Made by a program: the position numbers and the translations under genes
DNA from: Streptomyces purpureus
Lineage (GTDB): Bacteria; Actinomycetota; Actinomycetes; Streptomycetales; Streptomycetaceae
Assembly: GCF_014648195.1 (NCBI RefSeq)
Contig: NZ_BMQQ01000038.1
Span: 1 to 49,494, forward strand
Direction of reading: 5' to 3'
DNA length: 49,494 nucleotides
The notes under the pieces: model-generated
What the model saw: the letters and a program-made list of their open reading frames with translations, nothing else
Databases searched by the model: none
Told to the model about the DNA's origin: nothing
Shown here: piece by piece, positions 25,288 to 32,678 of the stretch
Layout: each line of letters starts with the position of its first letter
How positions within the stretch are numbered: position 1 is the first letter of the stretch

Positions 25288-27123
25288 CTACGGGGCGGGG
25301 TCGAGGGCCAGCGCGGTCGTCGTTCCGTCCTGCCAGGTCACCTCGATCGTGCCGCCGTCGATCCGGACCGTGGCGAGGGTGGCGACGGGGGCGGGCTCGG
25401 GCTCCGCGGTGAGGGAGGCGAGCGCGACGAAGAGCGCTCGGGGGCCGGTGACCGTGCCGTGCAGGGCGGCGGTGCGTGAGCGGGGGCCCTGGAGGGTGGA
25501 GCCGGTGTCCATCTCGACCGTTTCCGTACGCCGGGCGTAGCCGTGGACGGGGTGGAGCTGGGCGGTGGGGCCGCCGGGGGTGGTGGCCCAGCCGGTCTGG
25601 CGTACGGGGGTGCCTTCGGGGGCGCCGGTGACGAGATGGGCGCGGACCTCGGCGCGGCCGTGGGCGAGGGTCGCCGACAGGATCTGGATGCCGCGCAGCG
25701 GGGTGTGGCGGGAGGCGGCCCAGCCGGGGCCGGTGCCGTGCGGGGTGGCCGGGCCGCGGGTGGTGACCTTGCCGCCGACGACCAGGGCGAAGTGGTTGTC
25801 GGCCTGGTCCCCGGGGGCGGTCGGGCCGGTGCGGGTGGAGTAGGCGAAGCGGGCGTAGAGGGGGTCGTCGGTCCGGTCGCGGCCGGGGGCAGGGGCGGCG
25901 CCCGCGTTGCTGCCGTGGTTGTGGAGCCGTACGAGTCCGTCGGCGGCGGTGGACTGGATGAGCAGGCCGGGCGCGGCGAGCGGGGTGACGGCGTCGGCGG
26001 TCTCGGCGGGGAGGGGCTGTTCGGGGTCGGTCCAGGCCGGGTGGCCGGGCGGCAGCAGGAGGCCGAGGAACCCCTTGGCCGCCCAGTAGGGGGAGGCCGG
26101 GCCGGAGTAGCTCTGGATGACGGGGGCGTACGGGCCGTGCCAGCCGAGGGTGAGCAGGCCGCGGTCGTCGGTGGCGCCCCGGTCGAGGAAGTGGCGCAGG
26201 GTGCCGGAGGCGAGGCGGCGGGTGGCGCCGGGGGTGAGGGGGGTGTGGCCGGTGAGGGTGCCGAGCCAGGGGGCGGCGGCCGCGGCGAAGCGGTAGGTGA
26301 GCGAGCGGCCGTACGGCATCGGGGAGCCCTCGGCGTCGAAGAGCCGGACGTATCCGTCGAGTTGGGCGCCCAACCGGGGGCCGTAGCGGTCGAGGAGATC
26401 CTGGTCGCCCGCGAGGTGGGCGTGGAGGACGGGGTAGAAGTGCAGGGCCCAGGCGTTGTAGTGGTCGAAGGCGCGGTTGTCGCCGTCGCTGTACCAGCCG
26501 TCTCCGGCGTACCACTGCTCGATCCGGTCGAGGGAGCGTTCGAGCGTACGGGCTGCGCGGTCGGTCTCGATGCCCGCCTCCAGCAGGAAGCCCGCGACCG
26601 TGAGGCCGAAGAGCCACCAGTTGTTGTCGACCGGTGAGGGGTCGAGGGCGGGCAGCAGCCAGTCGACGGCCTGTTGGCGGGTGCGGTCGTCGAGGGTGTC
26701 CCACAGCCAGGGGCGGGTGAGGCGCAGGCCCAGGGCGACGGAGGCGGACTCGACGACGGCCTGGCGTACGTCGGCCATCAGCGGCCAGGCGTCGGGGGTG
26801 CCGGGCGCGCGGCCCTCGCCCGGGCGGGGGCCGGTGCCGGCTGCGAGGCCTTCGGCGTAGCGGGCGAGGTGGCCGTGCGGGTCGTCGCCGGAGGCGCCCG
26901 CGACGCGCAGGGCGGCGAGGAGGAACGTACGGGCGTGGCCTTCGAGACCGTCGGAGCGGGGGCCGGACCAGCTGGGGCGGGGGCCTGGGAGGGCGATCAG
27001 GCCGTGGCGCGGGGAGGCGTAGGGGCGTACGGCCAGCAGGAGTTGGTCGGCGGCGGCCTCCCAGTGGGCGCGGGTCCAGCCGGTGTACGGACTCAGCACA
27101 CGGTTCTCGGGTGGCGTGGGCAT
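25288..27123 (-). CDS. DUF2264 domain protein, probable carbohydrate-active
   Basis: The product is 611 residues from ATG 27123 (MPTPPENRVLSPYTGWTRAH), with AGGGGAGC upstream; longer open frames cross the operator region and are rejected. The family signature is seen in GWTRAHWEAAADQLLLAVRP, NNWWLFGLTVAGFLLEAGIE, WYSDGDNRAFDHYNAWALHF and PYGRSLTYRFA, which together suggest an alpha/alpha-toroid like those of unsaturated glucuronyl/rhamnogalacturonyl hydrolases. There is no signal peptide, so it would act on imported sugar. It is divergent from the DeoR/LacI regulator and across from an ABC importer, so I infer a role in processing the imported oligosaccharide; the substrate is unknown. Confidence 0.8.
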   Translation of the reverse strand: MPTPPENRVLSPYTGWTRAHWEAAADQLLLAVRPYASPRHGLIALPGPRPSWSGPRSDGLEGHARTFLLAALRVAGASGDDPHGHLARYAEGLAAGTGPRPGEGRAPGTPDAWPLMADVRQAVVESASVALGLRLTRPWLWDTLDDRTRQQAVDWLLPALDPSPVDNNWWLFGLTVAGFLLEAGIETDRAARTLERSLDRIEQWYAGDGWYSDGDNRAFDHYNAWALHFYPVLHAHLAGDQDLLDRYGPRLGAQLDGYVRLFDAEGSPMPYGRSLTYRFAAAAAPWLGTLTGHTPLTPGATRRLASGTLRHFLDRGATDDRGLLTLGWHGPYAPVIQSYSGPASPYWAAKGFLGLLLPPGHPAWTDPEQPLPAETADAVTPLAAPGLLIQSTAADGLVRLHNHGSNAGAAPAPGRDRTDDPLYARFAYSTRTGPTAPGDQADNHFALVVGGKVTTRGPATPHGTGPGWAASRHTPLRGIQILSATLAHGRAEVRAHLVTGAPEGTPVRQTGWATTPGGPTAQLHPVHGYARRTETVEMDTGSTLQGPRSRTAALHGTVTGPRALFVALASLTAEPEPAPVATLATVRIDGGTIEVTWQDGTTTALALDPAP

Positions 27124-27159
27124 GATGCTCCCCTGGAGGCGGACTGCTGCGTCGCCGGA

Positions 27160-27189
27160 ATCATGAACACGGTTCTGATCGAGCGTCAA
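27160..27189 (-). promoter_or_regulatory. Putative promoter of the DUF2264 gene
   Basis: On the minus strand, TTGACG (27184-27189) is followed after 18 bases by CATGAT (27160-27165), 37 bases before the start codon. A TGATCGAG half-site (27176-27183) lies within the spacer, so a repressor bound there would block the promoter. Confidence 0.55.
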
Positions 27190-27203
27190 TGGATCGGACC
27201 GAA

Positions 27204-27229
27204 TGATCGAAGCTCTCATCGTTCGATCA
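27204..27229. promoter_or_regulatory. Operator: TGATCGAA-N10-TTCGATCA
   Basis: A perfect 8-base inverted repeat, 27204-27211 and 27222-27229, with a 10-base spacer. The same TTCGATCA half recurs upstream of the ABC importer at 28469. It probably is the binding site of the adjacent DeoR/LacI-type regulator, controlling it and the divergent DUF2264 gene. Confidence 0.65.
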
Positions 27230-27299
27230 GCTTGGACTAGGGTCTGGCTACCCGGGACGACGCTCGACCGGGCCACCACACTGCGAGGGGGCTTCCGCC

Positions 27300-28424
27300 G
27301 TGCGCGAGAGTGCTGCGATACGTCACGACCGTCTGCTGGCCCTGGTGCGGGAGCGGGGTACGGCCCGGGTCTCGGAGCTGGCCGCGCAGCTCGGTGTCTC
27401 GCCGGTGACCGCGCGCCGCGATGTGGAGGCGCTGGCCGGGCGGGGGCTGCTCGACCGGGTGCACGGGCAGGTCTCCTGGCCGGGCCCGCAGGGTGATCCC
27501 GGCCGGACGCGGTCCGGCGAGGGGCTGGTGCTCGGGCTGCTGGCGCCGTCCTCCACCTACTACTTCGCCGAGGTGATCAAGGGGGCGCACGAGGCGGCGG
27601 CGCGGGTGGGGGCGCGGCTGATCCTGCGCATCTCCGACTACCGGCCGCAGGACGACCGGGCCCGCACCGAGGGCCTGCTGGCGGCGGGGGCCCAGGGGGT
27701 GCTGGTCGCGCCGGGGTGGCGAGGGCCTGAGGACAGGGCCGCGTACGGCGACTGGCCGGCCGAACTGGCCGTACCGGCCGTGCTCCTGGAGCGGCGGGCC
27801 GCGCCCGGCTCGCCGCTGGACGGGCTCGACCGGGTCGCGTCGGACCACGGGCACGGGGTGCTGCTCGCCGTGCGGCACCTCGTGGGCATGGGGCACCGGA
27901 CGCCGCTGCTGGTGGCCCGTTCGGACAGCCCGACCGCGCTCGCGGTGCGCGCCGGGTACACCGACGCGCTGGCGGCGCTGGGGCTGGAGGCGCCGGGGCC
28001 TGTGGTCGGTTCGGTGCCGGCCGAGCGGGAGCCGGAGCGGTTCGAGGAGGCGGTCCGCACGGTGCAGTCGGCGGTCGCGTCGGGGGCGGTGACGGCGGCG
28101 CTCGTGCACAACGACGTGGACGCGATCCGGATGGTGCAGCGCCTGGCCGAGCTGGGCGTGCGGGTGCCGGGGGACCTGGCCGTGATCGCGTACGACGACG
28201 AGGTCGCGGCCCTGGCGGACACCCCGCTCACGGCGGTGGCGCCGCCCAAGCACGAGGTGGGGCGGCACGCCACGGAGCTGCTGATCGAGCGGCTGACCGG
28301 GGACGGCGAGGGGGACGGGGAGACGCCCCGGCGGCATCTGTCGCTGCTGCCGCGGCTGCGGATCAGGGCTTCGTGCGGGGCGGCCGCGCCGCTCCGAGCC
28401 ATCGGTGGGGCCGCGCCGCTCTGA
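27300..28424 (+). CDS. DeoR-HTH/LacI-type sugar regulator
   Basis: The product is 374 residues from GTG 27300, with GAGGGGG upstream. The N-terminus is a DeoR-type winged HTH (RHDRLLALVRERGTARVSEL, GVSPVTARRDVEALAGRGLL), while residues about 75-350 are a LacI-type periplasmic-binding effector domain (LVLGLLAPSSTYYFAEVIKG, GVLVAPGW, VASDHGHGVLLAVRHLVG, DLAVIAYDDEVAALADTPLT). This DeoR-LacI hybrid is common in actinobacterial sugar loci and usually represses until a sugar binds. Palindromes with TGATCGA halves lie at both its own start and the importer promoter, fitting local regulation. The inducer is unknown. Confidence 0.88.
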   Translation: MRESAAIRHDRLLALVRERGTARVSELAAQLGVSPVTARRDVEALAGRGLLDRVHGQVSWPGPQGDPGRTRSGEGLVLGLLAPSSTYYFAEVIKGAHEAAARVGARLILRISDYRPQDDRARTEGLLAAGAQGVLVAPGWRGPEDRAAYGDWPAELAVPAVLLERRAAPGSPLDGLDRVASDHGHGVLLAVRHLVGMGHRTPLLVARSDSPTALAVRAGYTDALAALGLEAPGPVVGSVPAEREPERFEEAVRTVQSAVASGAVTAALVHNDVDAIRMVQRLAELGVRVPGDLAVIAYDDEVAALADTPLTAVAPPKHEVGRHATELLIERLTGDGEGDGETPRRHLSLLPRLRIRASCGAAAPLRAIGGAAPL

Positions 28425-28468
28425 TCACCCTGCGAGGGCGCGGACCACTCTGATCGATCTGTGCTTTT

Positions 28469-28488
28469 TTCGATCAATCAATCGTTCG
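28469..28488. promoter_or_regulatory. Operator upstream of the ABC importer
   Basis: TTCGATCAATCAATCGTTCG. It contains the TTCGATCA half-site and the ATCGTTCG octamer also found in the 27204-27229 region (27218-27225). It abuts the -35 element of the importer promoter. Another TGATCGAT lies at 28451-28458. Confidence 0.6.
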
Positions 28489-28491
28489 CTC

Positions 28492-28520
28492 TTGACTTCG
28501 GTCATGTCTGGTTCAAGGAT
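28492..28520 (+). promoter_or_regulatory. Putative promoter of the ABC importer operon
   Basis: TTGACT (28492-28497), 17-base spacer, AAGGAT (28515-28520), 42 bases before the solute-binding-protein start. It resembles HrdB-type promoters. Confidence 0.6.
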
Positions 28521-28561
28521 CGCGGCCAACCACCCTGCCGCCCTTCGTCAGGAGCCGTGCT

Positions 28562-29892
28562 GTGAACCGTAGTTGGAGCAGCAGTTGGAGCAGAACGACC
28601 CGTGCCGTGGCCGCCACCGCCACCGCTCTCGCCGTACTGACAGCCTGTGGCGGCGGTGAGGACACCTCGGCCAAGGGGGCCGGCGGCAAGCCGGTGACCA
28701 TCACCTTCTGGGGCTGGGCCAAGGGCTCCAAGGAGGTGGTGGACGCCTTCAACGCCTCGCACACGAACATCCGGGTGACGTTCGAGGAGATACCCTCCGG
28801 CAACGCCGGCGGCTACGCCAAGATCTCCAACGCGGTGAAGGCGGGCAACGCACCGGACCTGGTCTCGATCGAGTACCCCTCGCTGCCCGAGTTCGTCAGC
28901 GCCGGCTCTCTCCAGGACATCGGCGCCCACTTCACCGAGGACGACCGTAAGAAGCTGCTGCCGCAGGCCGTCGACCTCACCACCCTCGGCGGCAGGACCT
29001 GGGCCGTCCCCTTCGACGCCACACCCCAGGTCTTCTACTACCGCAAGGACCTCTTCGCGAGGTACGGCGTCCAGGTCCCCAAGACCTGGGACGAGTTCAG
29101 GGCCGCAGCCGAGAAGGTGAAGAAGGCCGACGCCAAGGCCAGGATCGCCACCTTCTTCCCCGACGACCCGACCACCTTCGAGGCGATGGCCTGGCAGGCC
29201 GGCGCCCAGTGGTTCAAGGCCGAGGACGACACCTGGAAGGTCGACACCACCGACCCGGCCACCACCAAGGTCACCGCCTACTGGCAGGGCCTCCTCGACG
29301 CCGGGCTCGTCCACAACAACGCCTCCTTCAGCCCGGAATGGACCGGCTCGCTGAAGAACGGCGGCACGATCGGCTACCTTGGCGCGTCCTGGGGAGCGGG
29401 CGTCCTCAAGGGCACGCTGCCCGAGCAGAGCGGAAAGTGGGCGGCCGCACCGATGCCGAGCTGGGACGGCAAGCCCGCCAGCGGCATGCTCGGCGCTCCA
29501 CCTTCGCCGTGACGGAGGGCAGCGAGAAGGCCGCCGCCGCGGTCGAGTTCGCGAAGTGGATGGCCACGTCGGAGGAAGGCGTCAAGGCCCGGATCGCCTC
29601 CGGCACCTCCAGCGCCTTCCCGGCCGCCACCGCCCTGCGTCCGGTCGCCCAGAAGGTCTTCGACACCGGCTTCTACGGCGGGCAGGACCTCTACGCCCTC
29701 TTCGAGCAGGCCGGCACCTCGATCCGTACGGACTGGGCCTGGGGTCCGACCACCGGCACCACCAACACCGCGATCAAGGACCGGTTCGGCAAGGTCAAGG
29801 GCGGCGGCACCACCCTCGCGGAGGGGGTGAAGGCCGGCCATGACGCGACCGTGGCCGAACTGACCAAGCGCGGTCTGAAGGTCGAGGGCTGA
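28562..29892 (+). pseudogene. ABC sugar-binding lipoprotein, frameshifted
   Basis: It starts at GTG 28562 after AGGAGC. The signal sequence ends in a lipobox, ALAVLTACGGG, and the body is a family 1 extracellular solute-binding protein (VTITFWGWAKGSKEVVDAFN, APDLVSIEYPSLPEFVSAGS, WAVPFDATPQVFYYRKDLFA). After SGMLG (about residue 311, near base 29494) the sequence reads GGCGCTCC where GGCGGCTCC would continue as GSTFAVTEGSEKAAAAVEFA. The proper tail, through TTLAEGVKAGHDATVAEL to the TGA at 29890-29892, is in the next frame. As written the protein stops at 29512, about 127 residues short. A complete gene would give about 443 residues, the normal length. Either the importer has lost its receptor or one G/C is missing from the assembly. 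Confidence 0.85.
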
Positions 29893-29897
29893 CGGCG

Positions 29898-30785
29898 ATG
29901 AAGGCCCGCACCCGCGCCGCCACGGTCCTCCTCGCCCCCTTCTTCACCCTCTTCACCGCGGTGCTGGTGGTGCCGATCGGATACGCGGTCTGGCTCAGCC
30001 TCTTCACCGAGAAGCAGTCGGGCCTGGGCTTCGGCGGATCCGAGACCGTCTTCAGCGGCCTCGACAACTACCTGGCCGCGCTGGGTGACCGGGCCTTCCT
30101 CGACGGCTTCGGCGTACTGCTCGCCTACTGCCTCCTCTACATCCCGCTGCTGCTCGCCGGAGCCCTCGCCCTCGCGCTGCTCCTCGACTCCGCCCTGGCC
30201 CGCGCCCGCCGCTTCTTCCAGCTCGCGCTCTTCCTGCCGCACGCCGTTCCCGGCATCATCGCGGCGCTGATCTGGGTCTATCTCTACACGCCCCAGCTCT
30301 CCCCCGTCGTGCGCGCCATGGAGTCCGGCGGCATCGGCTTCGACTTCTTCTCCCCCTCCGGCGCCCTCCCCTCGGTGGTCAACATCGCGCTGTGGGAGTG
30401 GCTCGGCTACAACATGGTGATCTTCTACGCGGCGCTCCAGGCCATCGACCGGTCCGTCCTCGAAGCGGCGACCGTGGACGGCGCCGGGTCCTGGCGGATC
30501 GCCCTGAGCGTCAAGCTCCCCCTCATCCGCGCCTCGCTCGCGATGGTCGCGCTCTTCACCGTCATCGGCTCGCTGCAGTTGTTCACCGAGCCGCTGATCC
30601 TCAACAAGGGCACCGGATCCGCCGTCAGCTCCACCTGGACGCCGAACATGTACGCCTACAGCGCCGCCTTCGACCGCAACGACTACGGACTCGCGGCCGC
30701 CGCCTCCGTACTCCTCGCGCTCACCGCCGCCCTGCTGTCCTTCGCGGTCACCCGCGTCACGGGGAGGAGGGCCAAGACCGCATGA
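29898..30785 (+). CDS. ABC sugar transporter permease, MalF-type
   Basis: The product is 295 residues from ATG 29898, five bases after the solute-binding-protein stop. It has six hydrophobic segments (such as FTLFTAVLVVPIGYAVWLSL and LLAYCLLYIPLLLAGALALA). The coupling loop has the EAA-type motif EAATVDGAGSWRIALSVKLP, which contacts the ATPase. It lies in the cytoplasmic membrane. No ATPase gene is in the cluster; in Streptomyces several such importers share the ATPase MsiK, which is likely here. Confidence 0.92.
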   Translation: MKARTRAATVLLAPFFTLFTAVLVVPIGYAVWLSLFTEKQSGLGFGGSETVFSGLDNYLAALGDRAFLDGFGVLLAYCLLYIPLLLAGALALALLLDSALARARRFFQLALFLPHAVPGIIAALIWVYLYTPQLSPVVRAMESGGIGFDFFSPSGALPSVVNIALWEWLGYNMVIFYAALQAIDRSVLEAATVDGAGSWRIALSVKLPLIRASLAMVALFTVIGSLQLFTEPLILNKGTGSAVSSTWTPNMYAYSAAFDRNDYGLAAAASVLLALTAALLSFAVTRVTGRRAKTA

Positions 30786-31636
30786 CGTCCCGCCGCGCCA
30801 CCCACCGCCTGCTGTCCCGGGCCGCCGTCAACGGAGCGCTGCTCCTCGCCGTCGTCTACATGCTCTTCCCCCTCGTCTGGCTCGTCACCGCCGCCACCAA
30901 GGACGCCGGGGGCCTGCTCGCGGGCGACTCCTTCTCCTTCGAGGGCTTCGACCTCGGCGGCAACCTCGCCCGGCTCGCCGCCCACGGCGACGGCGTCTAC
31001 TTCCGGTGGTATCTCAACAGCCTGCTCTACGCGGGCGGCGGCGCCCTCGCCTGCGCGCTGATCAGCGTCGCCGCGGGCTACGCCTTCGACAAGTACGACT
31101 TCCCCGGCAAGGAGAAGCTGTTCGGGATGGTCCTGCTCGGGGTGCTCGTCCCCACCACGGCACTGGCCCTGCCCATGTACCTGCTCGCCAGCGAGGCCGG
31201 GATCGTCAACACCTACTGGGCCGTCCTCGTCCCCGTCCTCGTCAACCCCTTCGGGGTCTACCTCGCCCGGGTCTTCAGCGCCGGCTACATCCCCGACGAG
31301 GCCCTGGAGGCCGCCCGTATCGACGGCGCCGGCGAGCTGCGCGCCTTCTGGTCCATCGGGCTGCCCATGGTCATGCCGGGCTTCGTGACCGTCTTCCTCT
31401 TCCAGTTCACCGCCATCTGGAACAATTTCTTCCTCCCGCTGGTGATGCTGTCGGACCAGAAGCTCTTCCCGCTGAGCCTCGGCCTGTACGCGTGGAACAG
31501 CAACGCCCACGCCGAACCCGGCTTCTACCCCCTCGTCGTCACCGGTTCGCTGCTCGCCGTCGTCCCCCTCGTCGTCGCCTTCGTCTCGCTCCAGCGCCAC
31601 TGGAAGGCCGGTCTCACCGCCGGCAGCGTCAAGTGA
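30782..31636 (+). CDS. ABC sugar transporter permease, MalG-type
   Basis: The product is 284 residues from ATG 30782; its start overlaps the previous stop (ATGA), so the two are translationally coupled. It is a MalG/CUT1-type permease with FPLVWLVTAATKDAGGLLAG, the EAA loop EALEAARIDGAGELRAFWSI and a terminal stretch WKAGLTAGSVK typical of the family. It pairs with the upstream permease to form the membrane channel. Confidence 0.92.
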   Translation: MTSRRATHRLLSRAAVNGALLLAVVYMLFPLVWLVTAATKDAGGLLAGDSFSFEGFDLGGNLARLAAHGDGVYFRWYLNSLLYAGGGALACALISVAAGYAFDKYDFPGKEKLFGMVLLGVLVPTTALALPMYLLASEAGIVNTYWAVLVPVLVNPFGVYLARVFSAGYIPDEALEAARIDGAGELRAFWSIGLPMVMPGFVTVFLFQFTAIWNNFFLPLVMLSDQKLFPLSLGLYAWNSNAHAEPGFYPLVVTGSLLAVVPLVVAFVSLQRHWKAGLTAGSVK

Positions 31637-31655
31637 GGAGCTGCGGATCTCCACC

Positions 31656-32678
31656 ATGCACCACACGACTGACAACCGGCCCTCCGTGCTGCTCGTCATG
31701 GGCCCGGACATCGCCGACCGCCTGTTCACCGACGCCCACCGGGCCCGTCTGGCCACACTGGCCCGTACCGACCCGGGGCTCGTCGCCCACGACCTCGACT
31801 CCCCCGCGCTCGCACCCGCCCTCGCCACAGCCGACGCCCTGCTCACCTGCTGGGGCGCGCCGCCGCTGACCGCCGAGGTCCTCGACCGGGCGCCCCGGCT
31901 GCGGGCCGTGATCCACGCGGCGGGCTCGGTCAAACACCACATCACCGACGCCTGCTGGCGGCGCGGCCTCACGGTCACCTCGGCGGCGGCCGCCAACGCC
32001 CTGCCGGTCGCCGAGTACACGCTCGCCACGATCCTGCTGGCCGGCAAACGGGTCCTGCCCGCCGCCCACCGCTACCGCGAACTGCGCGCCGGCCACGACT
32101 GGCGCCGGGAGCTGGACGACGCCGGCAACTACGGCCGTACGGTCGGCATCGTGGGCGCGTCCCGGATCGGCCGCCGCGTCATCGAACTGCTGCGCCCGTT
32201 CGACCTGACGGTCCTGCTCCACGACCCGTACGTCACCGCCGCCGAGGCCAAGACGCTCGGCGTCCGCCTCGCCTCCCTCGACACCCTGTGCGCCCGCAGC
32301 TCGGTGGTCTCGGTGCACGCCCCCCAGCTGCCGGCGACGTACCGCATGATCGGCCCCCGCCAGCTGGACCTGATGCGCCCGGGCACCACCCTCATCAACA
32401 CCTCCCGCGGCTCCCTCCTCGACGAACCCGCGCTCCTCCCCCACCTCACCTCGGGCCGCCTCCACGCGGTCCTGGACGTCACGGACCCGGAACTCCCACC
32501 GGCCGACTCCCCGCTGTACGACCTGCCGAACGTGCTGCTGACCCCGCATGTGGCGGGGTCGCTGGGGAACGAGCTGCACCGGATGGCGGACTGGGCGCTG
32601 GACGAGCTGGAGCGGTTCGGGAGAGGGGAGAGGTTCGCGGATCCGGTACGGGCGTCAGATCTGGCGCGCTCGGCGTAG
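31656..32678 (+). CDS. D-2-hydroxyacid dehydrogenase family protein
   Basis: The product is 340 residues from ATG 31656, 19 bases after the permease stop with GAGGAGC upstream, so it is probably last in the importer operon. It reduces or oxidises a 2-hydroxyacid with NAD(P). Seen: the dinucleotide motif GIVGASRIGRRVIELL, catalytic Arg in NTSRGSLLDEPAL, and the His in LTPHVAGS. The usual catalytic Glu region reads LDVTDPELPP rather than the common FEPEP. Such enzymes are common in uronate/oligosaccharide loci. Its 3' end overlaps the convergent STAND gene by 24 bases. Confidence 0.88.
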   Translation: MHHTTDNRPSVLLVMGPDIADRLFTDAHRARLATLARTDPGLVAHDLDSPALAPALATADALLTCWGAPPLTAEVLDRAPRLRAVIHAAGSVKHHITDACWRRGLTVTSAAAANALPVAEYTLATILLAGKRVLPAAHRYRELRAGHDWRRELDDAGNYGRTVGIVGASRIGRRVIELLRPFDLTVLLHDPYVTAAEAKTLGVRLASLDTLCARSSVVSVHAPQLPATYRMIGPRQLDLMRPGTTLINTSRGSLLDEPALLPHLTSGRLHAVLDVTDPELPPADSPLYDLPNVLLTPHVAGSLGNELHRMADWALDELERFGRGERFADPVRASDLARSA

